This document shows positions 1 through 5,543 of a stretch of DNA of 6,910 bases, piece by piece; position 1 is the first letter of the stretch; every line of letters starts with the position of its first letter. Origin of the DNA: an uncultured Porphyromonadaceae bacterium (GTDB lineage: Bacteria; Bacteroidota; Bacteroidia; Bacteroidales; Muribaculaceae). The DNA is taken from contig CAJKRG010000081.1 of NCBI GenBank assembly GCA_905202215.1, positions 1 through 6,910 of the forward strand. The letters are read 5' to 3'. A program made the translations under genes and the position numbers. A model generated the notes under the pieces. It did no database searches and had not been told where the DNA came from. It saw nothing but the letters and a program-made list of their open reading frames with translations.

Positions 1-580
1 TGCCGTTCAGGAATTTGCCGGAGATAAAGCACACATAACCGTCGCGCACATACTCCCTAAATCTCATGCTTAGCCATTTAGCGTTGCAGGGAAGTGAATG
101 CGGCCATTGGTCGGATAGTCTTGGCAATACTTTCGCTGCTCGTTCCCAAAACTCCTTTGATCCTAATTTCTTTTTGCCGCTCCGCTGCCGTTTGCTCACA
201 TGAGCGTCCCAGCATCGCCGGAAAGCGTTCATAATTGCCGCGTTGCTTGAATACTCCAGCACTTTGTCCTCGGGCAAGTGCCGGCCATCGCTCAACTGGT
301 AGCCTTGGAAAAAGTCAAAGGCTGCTCCGTCCGGCGTGATCGTGTCTAAAAATTCCTTGCTCTCGGCCTGTTCCTGCAAGTCGGGAAAGAGCTTGTAAAC
401 CTCCGTGCGCCACTTCATGGGCAGACTGTCAACGGCAAACAGAGCCTCCCGACCGTTGCCACCCTTGCGCACCTGTCGCACTTGGCCGCGACGCACCAGG
501 GCTTTGAGGTTGGCCGTCGTGATTATGCGCCCGGTCAGTTCCTCATGACTTATGCAGAGTGTTCCGTTGATTGTTTCCAT
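1..580 (-). CDS. Mu-type transposase (phage MuA-like), N-terminal part, runs off left edge
   Basis: An open frame of 193 codons starts at the ATG at 578-580 and continues past base 1 without a stop. The product would be the DDE transposase that inserts and replicates a Mu-like phage by transposition. Residues about 20-55 look like the N-terminal winged-helix DNA-binding part of this family: a short helix region, then RKGGNG, then LFAVDSLPMKWR. Further in are AFDFFQGYQLSDGR at about 87-100 and, near the edge, a YVRDG..FISGKF segment, which I recall from Bacteroidales phage transposases. The catalytic DDE core lies outside the window. It is the last visible gene of the leftward early operon and is preceded directly by AGTAAAAGGA. 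Family assignment is by recognition of the sequence pattern, not by a search. Confidence 0.8.
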   Translation of the reverse strand, partial: METINGTLCISHEELTGRIITTANLKALVRRGQVRQVRKGGNGREALFAVDSLPMKWRTEVYKLFPDLQEQAESKEFLDTITPDGAAFDFFQGYQLSDGRHLPEDKVLEYSSNAAIMNAFRRCWDAHVSKRQRSGKKKLGSKEFWERAAKVLPRLSDQWPHSLPCNAKWLSMRFREYVRDGYVCFISGKFLNG

Positions 581-597
581 TCCTTTTACTATCTTTG
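567..597 (+). promoter_or_regulatory. Bacteroidota-type promoter for the rightward gene at 621
   Basis: TTG at 567-569 is followed after 20 bp by TATCTTTG at 590-597, a full match to the Bacteroides TTG-N19/21-TAnnTTTG consensus. Transcription would start near 604, giving a leader of about 17 nt before the ATG at 621. The promoter lies inside the start of the transposase gene and points the opposite way. This is the main reason to believe the rightward gene is real. Confidence 0.6.
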
Positions 598-620
598 TGG
601 CTCATTACCTTAGTTTCACC

Positions 621-1013
621 ATGAAAAAGCCTACTGTAATAAATCCTTGGGAGATTGCTTTCTGTGTAATCTATCGCGGACGACGTTCACTATTTCAGTA
701 TCGAGAATTAGTCCGTTCGACTTTAGACAATATAGCACTCCTTCAAGGCTGCGAGTTTTACGCTCCCGACGTGCCATGCATTCTTTATGAATCGATCGCC
801 AAAGTCGCACAAGACGGTACAGAAGTATGGGTTGAAGATCTGCTCTTCCGCTCAGGAGAGAAGCCTCCAATGCCTCGATATATGTTCGCCCGTCTGATTG
901 CTTCCGTGTTTCAACAATATGTTGAAAATAAAAAGACGCCATTCTGTATCTGCCAGCGGGGCATAGCTGAGACGAACACTCTCTCAGAGTGTATATGGCC
1001 TTTTGGGGACTGA
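621..1013 (+). CDS. Uncharacterised 130-residue protein, possible phage cargo gene (moron)
   Basis: I do not recognise this protein. It begins MKKPTVINPWEIAF and ends ECIWPFGD. The composition is balanced, with three tryptophans and six cysteines (one pair is FCIC near 108-111), and there is no evident signal peptide or membrane helix. An in-frame ATG at 552 exists, but it lies upstream of the predicted transcription start, so 621 is preferred. The gene runs against the early operon, between a small early gene and the transposase, and looks more AT-rich than its neighbours. Its own near-consensus promoter sits just upstream. These are typical traits of a phage moron. A hairpin (ACACTCT-ctc-AGAGTGT, 976-992) lies at its 3' end without a T run. 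A leftward ORF of 131 codons at 631-1026 covers almost the same bases and is the main alternative. Confidence 0.5.
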   Translation: MKKPTVINPWEIAFCVIYRGRRSLFQYRELVRSTLDNIALLQGCEFYAPDVPCILYESIAKVAQDGTEVWVEDLLFRSGEKPPMPRYMFARLIASVFQQYVENKKTPFCICQRGIAETNTLSECIWPFGD

Positions 1014-1029
1014 ATTGCTTGATCATATC

Positions 1030-1413
1030 TCAAAGGCTTTCAGCGTAAAGTTGAATTTCGGTAAACCGGGGCATGTTAGCGCAGTCCTCATGCAGCACCT
1101 CACGCCCCTTGTGCCGCACTATCACCTCCGGTGTGCCTTTGTACCATACCAGAACAGCTCCGTTGGGCCATTCCTGGCGCATTACATCCCGCCCGTCCTC
1201 GCTCGTTTCGTGCAGGGTCTCACATGCCGGGCAGTGTAGCATCGGGATACCTCTGTAGTCCTTCACTGCCGTGTAGCGTATCTTCCGCGCTTTCTCCGAA
1301 TCGCGACGGTACGTCAGCGCAAGATATACCGTCTTTTCCTCGACCTTGAACTGCCGCGCCAGCTTTGCCCTGGCTTCGTCGCTCACCTTGATGTAGCTGC
1401 TTGTCGTTCTCAT
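1030..1413 (-). CDS. Conserved-looking early phage protein with N-terminal helix-turn-helix and a CxxC motif
   Basis: The product has 127 residues. Residues about 10-45 fit a helix-turn-helix: KLARQFKVEEKTVYLALTYR resembles the LAxxFxVxxxTVxxAL pattern of DNA-binding domains, followed by a basic stretch (RRDSEKARKIR). Further on CPAC at about 61-64 and HEDC near residue 110 could bind a metal. I recall similar proteins next to transposases in Bacteroidales Mu-like prophages, but their function is unknown to me. In Mu the small Ner regulator occupies a similar early position, so a role in shutting off the repressor promoter is possible and is only inference. The gene lies 6 bp after the 69-residue gene. 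Its ATG at 1411-1413 is preceded by AGTAAAAGGA with one base between. Confidence 0.75.
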   Translation of the reverse strand: MRTTSSYIKVSDEARAKLARQFKVEEKTVYLALTYRRDSEKARKIRYTAVKDYRGIPMLHCPACETLHETSEDGRDVMRQEWPNGAVLVWYKGTPEVIVRHKGREVLHEDCANMPRFTEIQLYAESL

Positions 1414-1419
1414 TTCCTT

Positions 1420-1629
1420 TTACTTTACTGGTGTCATGTAATGGTCCTCAAACCATGTGGCGGCCTGGCTGTCTACCCATGCAAGGCCACATTCGCCGAC
1501 GGCGACGATTAGGGCAGTGGTGTTGTCTATCTGATAGGCCACCATTTCATCCTCCTGGTTGATTGTTTCCACGAAGTCGGCCAGCTTCGACCACTCCCGG
1601 AATCCGATTGTTAATTTTGTTGCTTTCAT
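1420..1629 (-). CDS. Small early phage protein, 69 residues, function unknown
   Basis: This is the first gene of the leftward early operon. The acidic product (KLADFVETINQEDEMVAYQID, then TALIVAVGECGLAWVDS and FEDHY) has an alternating hydrophobic pattern that suggests a small mixed alpha/beta fold. There is no signal peptide and no obvious DNA-binding motif. The ATG at 1627-1629 follows AGTAAAAGGA with two bases between. The stop codon at 1420-1422 is part of the same ten-base leader of the next gene, so the two genes are tightly packed and probably co-translated. The predicted early promoter at 1731-1761 gives a leader of roughly 95 nt. I do not recognise the family. Support is the operon position, the shared leader and the lack of a competing frame. 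Confidence 0.65.
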   Translation of the reverse strand: MKATKLTIGFREWSKLADFVETINQEDEMVAYQIDNTTALIVAVGECGLAWVDSQAATWFEDHYMTPVK

Positions 1630-1674
1630 TGTCCTTTTACTTGGGTTTCAATCTGTTTTTAATCCGTGTTTCTC

Positions 1675-1705
1675 TTGGTCAAATCCGCCCTTTTTCGTAT
1701 CTTTG
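1675..1705 (+). promoter_or_regulatory. Predicted repressor promoter (rightward)
   Basis: TTG at 1675-1677, a 20-bp spacer, and TATCTTTG at 1698-1705 match the Bacteroides promoter consensus. Transcription would start near 1712 and reach the repressor ATG at 1795 after about 83 nt. The transcript crosses the early promoter, which points the other way. Confidence 0.65.
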
Positions 1706-1729
1706 GCGCCGTAACCTCAGTAACACGCT

Positions 1730-1794
1730 GCAAATATAATACGCATTTGCGAAAATACAAAATATTTTAGCAACAAAATTACGCATTTGAGTAA
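1730..1794. promoter_or_regulatory. Candidate repressor operators over the early promoter
   Basis: TACGCATTTG occurs exactly twice, at 1740-1749 and 1780-1789, as direct repeats 40 bp apart (about four helical turns). The first lies between the two elements of the early promoter. It also belongs to a larger dyad, GCAAAT-N9-ATTTGC (1730-1750), over the TATATTTG element. The second is part of TTAC-N8-GTAA (1779-1794), touching the repressor ATG. A third AT-rich dyad, AAAATA-N5-TATTTT (1752-1768), covers the upstream promoter element. Which of these the repressor binds is inference. Confidence 0.5.
1731..1761 (-). promoter_or_regulatory. Predicted early promoter (leftward)
   Basis: Read on the minus strand, TTTG (1758-1761), a 19-bp spacer and TATATTTG (1731-1738) match the Bacteroides promoter consensus. 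Transcription would start near 1724 and run into the 69-residue gene. The promoter overlaps candidate operator sequences and faces the repressor promoter. Confidence 0.65.
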
Positions 1795-2469
1795 ATGAGT
1801 GCAATTAATGAACGTTTCGTCAAGATTATCAGGATACTATATGGCGGCAATAAAAGTGCTTTTGCCAATGCTATAGGTGTGACGCCATCTGTCATTGACA
1901 ATATCACAGGCAAACGTCAAGGCAAACCCTCCTTTGATGTCGTTGAAAAAGTTTCCGCAATTGCGGAAATAAACATGGATTGGCTCATTAGAGGAGAAGG
2001 TGATGCTTTCGATTTTAGAAGTGAGGATGAACGAAACACAAAAAGCACTTTTGATAGGGAAAATCAGCCGTTACCTCCTGCCGGCATTCCTCTTATCCCC
2101 GCTAAGGCTATGGCGGGTTTCTTCACCGGCGAGGTCATCATCGACGAATCCGAATGCGAGCGTATAAATATTCCTGGTGTTAAAGCCGATTTTGCAATAC
2201 CCGTCAGCGGCGACAGCATGACACCACTCTACCAGTCCGGCGACATGGTAATATGTCAGTTCGTTAACCTCTCCGACATGTTCTTTCAATGGGGCAAAGT
2301 ATACGTCATAAACACCAGCCAGGGCGTTCTTATTAAAAAGGTTCGTCCAGGCGAGTTTAAGAACACTATCAAGCTTGTTTCTGAAAACAATAATTACGAT
2401 CCTATCAATCTTCCCCTTTCCGACATTTATCAGATTGCTTTGGTCAAAGGTCTTGTGCGCCTCACATAA
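1795..2469 (+). CDS. Phage repressor: HTH domain plus S24 (LexA/CI-like) self-cleaving peptidase
   Basis: The product has 224 residues, a usual length for CI-like repressors of this type. Residues about 5-67 form an HTH_XRE-like domain (NKSAFANAIGVTPSVIDNI, then MDWLIRGEG). The C-terminal half is an S24 peptidase fold. The nucleophile is Ser141 in GDSMTP and the general base Lys181 or Lys182 in VLIKKVRPG; the 40-41 residue spacing is similar to LexA and CI. Ala107-Gly108 in KAMAGFF fits the self-cleavage site. From the family, cleavage on RecA filaments after DNA damage would release repression of the early operon. It is transcribed away from that operon and is the likely lysogeny master regulator. 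ATG 1795 gives the full HTH; a second in-frame ATG at 1810 would shorten it by five residues. Confidence 0.9.
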   Translation: MSAINERFVKIIRILYGGNKSAFANAIGVTPSVIDNITGKRQGKPSFDVVEKVSAIAEINMDWLIRGEGDAFDFRSEDERNTKSTFDRENQPLPPAGIPLIPAKAMAGFFTGEVIIDESECERINIPGVKADFAIPVSGDSMTPLYQSGDMVICQFVNLSDMFFQWGKVYVINTSQGVLIKKVRPGEFKNTIKLVSENNNYDPINLPLSDIYQIALVKGLVRLT

Positions 2470-2589
2470 TGCGTCTCCACCTGTGTACCCCCTGCACCCC
2501 TCCATAGCCCTTAAATCAGGCAAAAATCTTTTTTTAGCTCCCTTTCAAAGCGTTTAAGCGCACATAATACACATTATCAGTAATTTAAA

Positions 2590-2657
2590 CGATTTTTAAA
2601 CCCGATTATAACAGCGCTGTTTTTGGTATTAAAGGGGGTCGAATCGCTTAAAAATCG
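2590..2657. repeat. Inverted repeat CGATTTTTAA around a perfect palindrome
   Basis: CGATTTTTAA at 2590-2599 is repeated in reverse complement at 2648-2657. The 48-bp spacer contains the 12-bp palindrome AACAGCGCTGTT (2610-2621), followed by a short T run. A further CGATTTTT lies at 2670-2677. These could be transposase or repressor binding sites; the palindrome plus T run could be a weak repressor terminator. Confidence 0.4.
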
Positions 2658-2708
2658 CCGTTTTCAGCTCGATTTTTGTCCTTATGGGGGTGTTTACCTA
2701 TATGCAGA

Positions 2709-2744
2709 GTATACCCAACTGTATCCCCAACTGTATCTCCAACC
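2709..2744. repeat. Three tandem 12-bp units
   Basis: GTATACCCAACT (2709-2720), GTATCCCCAACT (2721-2732) and GTATCTCCAACC (2733-2744) are head to tail with one or a few changes. The 12-bp length keeps overlapping frames open and explains some short ORFs here. The role is unknown. Confidence 0.8.
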
Positions 2745-2759
2745 CAATTTTCGGGGCGA

Positions 2760-2780
2760 AATGTGCACGATTTGCACATT
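2760..2780. repeat. 21-bp dyad AATGTGCA-N5-TGCACATT
   Basis: Two perfect 8-bp arms surround a 5-bp spacer (cgatt). The size suits a dimeric regulator site better than a terminator, because no T run follows on either strand. It sits 15 bp after the tandem 12-bp repeats. Confidence 0.6.
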
Positions 2781-3051
2781 CTCAAAACCCCCGTTTTTAC
2801 CCTCCCGGAGCAGGGTGTAGCTACCTCCATTTAACAGAGCATTTAACGCCGCTGCCGTCCGCCTGTTCACTCGTGCGCATGGGCGTGCAGTCCTCGTCTT
2901 ACGCACCGCCGCCTGTCTCTCGGCGCAATGCCCCATAAATGCCGTAAATGCTTGAATTTCGCGCCCTCTGCGCCTCCGTAAGCCATTGACCTACCTGCAC
3001 AACGAAAGCGGCCACACAGCCGGCGAAAACCAGCCATGCAGCCGCACGATA

Positions 3052-3141
3052 TTAAAGCCAATTAAAGAGGGATTAAAGCAGCATTAAACGCTCGTTAAAC
3101 GCTGCGGCCCGATTATTAAAGCCCGATTCAACCAAATTCAA
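3052..3141. repeat. Helically phased TTAAA/TTCAA array
   Basis: TTAAA starts at 3052, 3062, 3073, 3084, 3095 and 3116, and TTCAA at 3127 and 3137. The intervals are 10, 11, 11, 11, 21, 11 and 10 bp, so all eight lie on one face of the helix with one position skipped. Two elements sit within an imperfect inverted repeat bounded by GCAGC (3078-3082) and GCTGC (3101-3105). It may be bent DNA or an array of protein sites near the phage end. Confidence 0.7.
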
Positions 3142-3263
3142 CTTTGGGTAGGTTTCGTTTTATTACAATCGTTTTACAATTCACCATTTATACTACTAAT
3201 ATTCAAACACATACAAACAAACTCTTCAATAGCTATCCGGTAGCGTTCGTTTTCCTGCCCATA

Positions 3264-3296
3264 CTATGGTTCGGGGGCGAAGCCCGCGTACCATAG
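3264..3296. repeat. Long hairpin, stem CTATGGT/ACCATAG
   Basis: CTATGGT (3264-3270) pairs with ACCATAG (3290-3296). Inside, GGGC-gaa-GCCC (3275-3285) continues the stem after a small mismatch. With no T run it is not a standard terminator. It may be a dispersed host intergenic (REP-like) element. Confidence 0.6.
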
Positions 3297-3320
3297 GTCC
3301 GGAAGCGACACATCAGAGTG

Positions 3321-3366
3321 CAACCGCATAGCGGTTGAATAATGATTGCCGACCGCCAGAGGCGGT
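3321..3366. repeat. Two related hairpins downstream of the ABC transporter gene
   Basis: CAACCGC-ata-GCGGTTG (3321-3337) and ACCGCC-aga-GGCGGT (3352-3366) share the ACCGC stem core, so they can also pair with each other. The second ends 6 bp beyond the ABC transporter stop on its downstream side. They may protect the 3' end of that mRNA or slow the polymerase. Neither has a T run. Confidence 0.6.
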
Positions 3367-3372
3367 TCGCGC

Positions 3373-5031
3373 CTACCGGTGGATTTCGAGGATGTCGGTG
3401 CAGTGGGTGAGGACGGCAGGGCGGTGGGTGACGATGATTACTGTGGTGCCGGGGGCGGTGTGGGCTATGAAGCGCGAGAGGAATTCGCTCTCCGTGGCAG
3501 GGTCGAGGGCGGAGGTGGGCTCGTCGAGCAGTATGAGGCTGCCCTTTTTGAGAAGGCCGCGGGCTATGGCTATGCGCTGGGCCTGCCCCTCGCTGAAACC
3601 GCCGCCACCCTCGAAGCATTGCGTGTCGAGACCGTCGGGCAGGTCGAGGACGAAATCGGCCACAGCCGCCCTGAGGGCCTCCTCCATACGGGCATCGTCA
3701 GCCTCGGGGTCGGCCAGAAGAAGATTATCGCGCACGGTGCCGCAGACGAGGGAGTTGCCCTGCGGCACATAGACGATATTATGTCGCAGAGAGGGCGCTA
3801 TCGGCCCGGAGACTCCCTCGGCCGTATAGAACTCGGCGCGGCCCGAAACCGGAGCCACCAGCCCGAGCATGAGGCGCAGGAGGGTGCTTTTGCCGCTGCC
3901 CGTGGGACCTATCACGGCCGTGACCGACCCGGGCCTGAAATCATGGTTAAGACGGGTGATGACATCGGCGTCGCCGTCGGGATAGCGGTAGCAGACATCG
4001 GTAAAACGCAGTCCTGTAGGCGTTCCGGCCTCTATGCGGCCCGTGTCGCAGTCCTCGACCGGCATGGCAAGGATCTCGTCGACGCGGTCGATGGCCACGG
4101 AAGCGTTGATGAAGGCGGGTATGCGGTGCGAGAGGTCGAGGACCGGGCGCTGCACCTGGGCCACGAGCTGCAGGAAGGCCGTCATCATGCCGAAGGAAAC
4201 GATACCGGCGGCGAGGCCGTAGGCGCTCCAGAGGAATGTGACGGTATATCCGAGCATGAAACCGGCCGTGATGACGGCATTAGAGAAGATGGAGATGTCG
4301 GTGCGCCGCAGGATGCGCGCGGTGAGGCCGGCCTGGAGGCCGGCGTAGGACTCGGCGCGGCGCCCGGTACCCATGAGCGTAGAGAGAAGGGTGCGGTGAT
4401 GGAGACTTTCCTGAAGGAAGGTCTGGATGCGGCTGTCGTCCTCGCGTATCTCGCGTGTGATACGCCTTGTGCGGCCGACATATATCTTGCTCACCAGCAG
4501 AGCCACAGGCATGATGAAGACCACGGCGAGGGCCAGGCGCGCGTCGAGAACGGCGAGGAAGACGAAAGCGCCGGCAAGCTGCAGGCCGACGGCCGCAATG
4601 CCCGGCAGCGTCGAGCACGACAGCGAGGCGAGGGTGGCGACATCGTCGCGCATGCGGCTTATGGCGTCGCCGTTGTGCATGGCGCCGCGACCCGACCATT
4701 TCGACTGCAACAGACGCGTGAGCAGACGGCGGCGCAGATTGTTGGCATAGCGCGTGAGGGCTACTGTCTCGAGACGGCGGCGCACGGCGGGTATGGCGAG
4801 CTGCAGCAGAAGACAGCCGGCAAGGAGGGCCACAAAGCGCAGGGGAATATCGTGCGTAGGCGCCACGGCAAAGTCGACGATCCGCTTGGTTGCCCACACG
4901 AACAGAAGGGATGCGCCTACGTTAAGACACCCGGCGACAGCGACGGCGACAGTGAGCGCCCGTGTGCCGTACGATTCTTTCCATATGCGGCCAAAATCGC
5001 GGATTATTTTGCGGATACCGTCAGATTCCAT
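3373..5031 (-). CDS. ABC exporter half-transporter (six-helix membrane domain fused to ATPase)
   Basis: The protein has 552 residues and is an inner-membrane exporter subunit that should work as a dimer. Six membrane helices lie at about 23-50, 62-82, 143-161, 166-184, 251-272 and 275-297. The ATPase domain is complete: Walker A GPTGSGKS (375-382), Q-loop Gln424, signature FSEGQ (479-483, a variant of LSGGQ), Walker B LILLDE (499-504), D-loop SALD (507-510) and switch His536. There is no N-terminal C39 peptidase domain, so any leader removal must come from elsewhere. The ATG at 5029-5031 lies inside the end of the signal-peptidase-like gene (11-bp overlap), so the two are probably translated together. 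The gene is very GC-rich; a 593-codon antisense frame is a by-product. The substrate is unknown and may be a peptide, lipid or drug. Confidence 0.9.
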   Translation of the reverse strand: MESDGIRKIIRDFGRIWKESYGTRALTVAVAVAGCLNVGASLLFVWATKRIVDFAVAPTHDIPLRFVALLAGCLLLQLAIPAVRRRLETVALTRYANNLRRRLLTRLLQSKWSGRGAMHNGDAISRMRDDVATLASLSCSTLPGIAAVGLQLAGAFVFLAVLDARLALAVVFIMPVALLVSKIYVGRTRRITREIREDDSRIQTFLQESLHHRTLLSTLMGTGRRAESYAGLQAGLTARILRRTDISIFSNAVITAGFMLGYTVTFLWSAYGLAAGIVSFGMMTAFLQLVAQVQRPVLDLSHRIPAFINASVAIDRVDEILAMPVEDCDTGRIEAGTPTGLRFTDVCYRYPDGDADVITRLNHDFRPGSVTAVIGPTGSGKSTLLRLMLGLVAPVSGRAEFYTAEGVSGPIAPSLRHNIVYVPQGNSLVCGTVRDNLLLADPEADDARMEEALRAAVADFVLDLPDGLDTQCFEGGGGFSEGQAQRIAIARGLLKKGSLILLDEPTSALDPATESEFLSRFIAHTAPGTTVIIVTHRPAVLTHCTDILEIHR

Positions 5032-5458
5032 CTTTCCACAGGTTCAGAATTCGCACAAGCGGGCGCCGGAGACCGTCGGGAAGACGCTGAAGCGCCGCAG
5101 GAAGACGCAGAGACAGTGAGCGCGTGACATCGCGGCCATCGCGGACGACAGCCTCGACACGACCGGCAACCGCGCCGAAGGGGCATGTCTCGGTCTGATA
5201 AAGATTGGAATCGCCGCGGAGCACTACCCCGTCGGGGAGCACACGGACAATGCGGTGGAGCACCACGGCTCCTGACGTGCCGCAGGAGGCGAGCACAATG
5301 TCGGAGGGGCGGTATGCGTCGGCAGCCCTGATGTACACAGTGTCTTTCCCCGGCCGTATGGCAGGCCACATGCTGTAGCCCCCGGGCCGAAGCTCGACGG
5401 TATCGCCCGCCTCGAGGAGCCTCTTCACATCAGCGAACCATGCATCTTTGCGTTCCAT
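5021..5458 (-). CDS. Small soluble S24/S26 signal-peptidase-like protein, Ser-His type
   Basis: The product has 145 residues. GGYSMWP (26-32) matches the catalytic serine box of S26 signal peptidases, giving Ser29. VVLHRI (65-70) puts His68 where bacterial type I enzymes have lysine, as in the ER-type Sec11/SipW branch, and RGDSN (81-85) matches the box with the conserved aspartate. No membrane helix is visible, unlike a true signal peptidase, so it is probably cytosolic and not a housekeeping enzyme. The start at MERKDAWF (ATG 5456-5458) is chosen because an upstream ATG at 5536 would translate through the tRNA terminator hairpin. It overlaps the ABC exporter by 11 bp. Processing of an exported peptide is inferred from this pairing and is not shown. 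Confidence 0.8.
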   Translation of the reverse strand: MERKDAWFADVKRLLEAGDTVELRPGGYSMWPAIRPGKDTVYIRAADAYRPSDIVLASCGTSGAVVLHRIVRVLPDGVVLRGDSNLYQTETCPFGAVAGRVEAVVRDGRDVTRSLSLRLPAALQRLPDGLRRPLVRILNLWKDGI

Positions 5459-5469
5459 ATCCAGGAGGT

Positions 5470-5501
5470 AAAAAACGAGGCCGGGCACATACCCGACCTC
5501 G
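5470..5501 (-). terminator. Intrinsic terminator after tRNA-Arg
   Basis: On the minus strand CGAGGTCGGG (5501-5492) pairs with CCCGGCCTCG (5485-5476) around a six-base loop, a ten-pair stem with one U-G pair. TTTTTT (5475-5470) follows directly. It lies 42 bp after the tRNA and 12 bp before the peptidase ATG, so it could also limit expression of the peptidase/exporter operon. Confidence 0.85.
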
Positions 5502-5543
5502 CGATCTTTCAAGTGCTGACAAGGTGCCTGTATCACACTCTTG

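Larger units (their letters stand above)
2470..3260. other. Gene-poor stretch expected to contain the prophage left end
   Basis: No ORF here is convincing. The longest (84 codons rightward from 2684; 80, 64 and 60 codons leftward from 2936, 3061 and 2830) overlap one another, lack promoters and look like by-products. The stretch carries repeated TTAAA and CCCGATT motifs, a 12-bp tandem repeat, a 21-bp dyad, inverted CGATTTTTAA copies and, towards 3141-3240, AT-rich sequence. In Mu-like phages the transposase-binding end sites lie beyond the repressor gene, so the left end should be here. One end alone does not reveal the 5-bp target duplication, so I cannot name the junction. My best guess is 3141-3263. 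Confidence 0.5.

Noticed and set aside
631..1026. Leftward ORF of 131 codons between early genes
   Set aside because: It starts 3 bp after the preceding stop, which fits an operon, but it lacks the AGTAAAAGGA leader of the other early genes, leaves a 50-bp gap to the transposase and overlaps a rightward ORF with a near-perfect promoter. Kept only as the main alternative.
2648..3061. Several overlapping short ORFs in the gene-poor stretch
   Set aside because: They are 60-84 codons, overlap one another on both strands, have no promoter match, and partly arise from the 12-bp tandem repeat.
3052..3141. Possible CRISPR array
   Set aside because: The repeats are only five bases with 10-11 bp periods, and no repeat/spacer structure exists.
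3233..3619. Leftward 128-codon ORF across the hairpins
   Set aside because: It is very rich in Pro, Arg and His, overlaps the ABC gene 3' end in another frame, and partly translates the hairpin repeats.
3346..5127. Rightward 593-codon ORF
   Set aside because: It is antisense to the ABC exporter, which has all ATPase motifs. Long antisense frames are common in GC-rich genes, and its translation is low-complexity (rich in E, G, A, R).
5459..5536. Longer start for the peptidase-like gene (171 residues)
   Set aside because: The added N terminus is encoded by the tRNA downstream spacer and terminator hairpin and shows no peptidase features.
5459..5543. Possible peptide precursor gene for the exporter
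   Set aside because: The segment between tRNA and peptidase is a terminator hairpin and spacer; no small ORF with leader and core features was seen.
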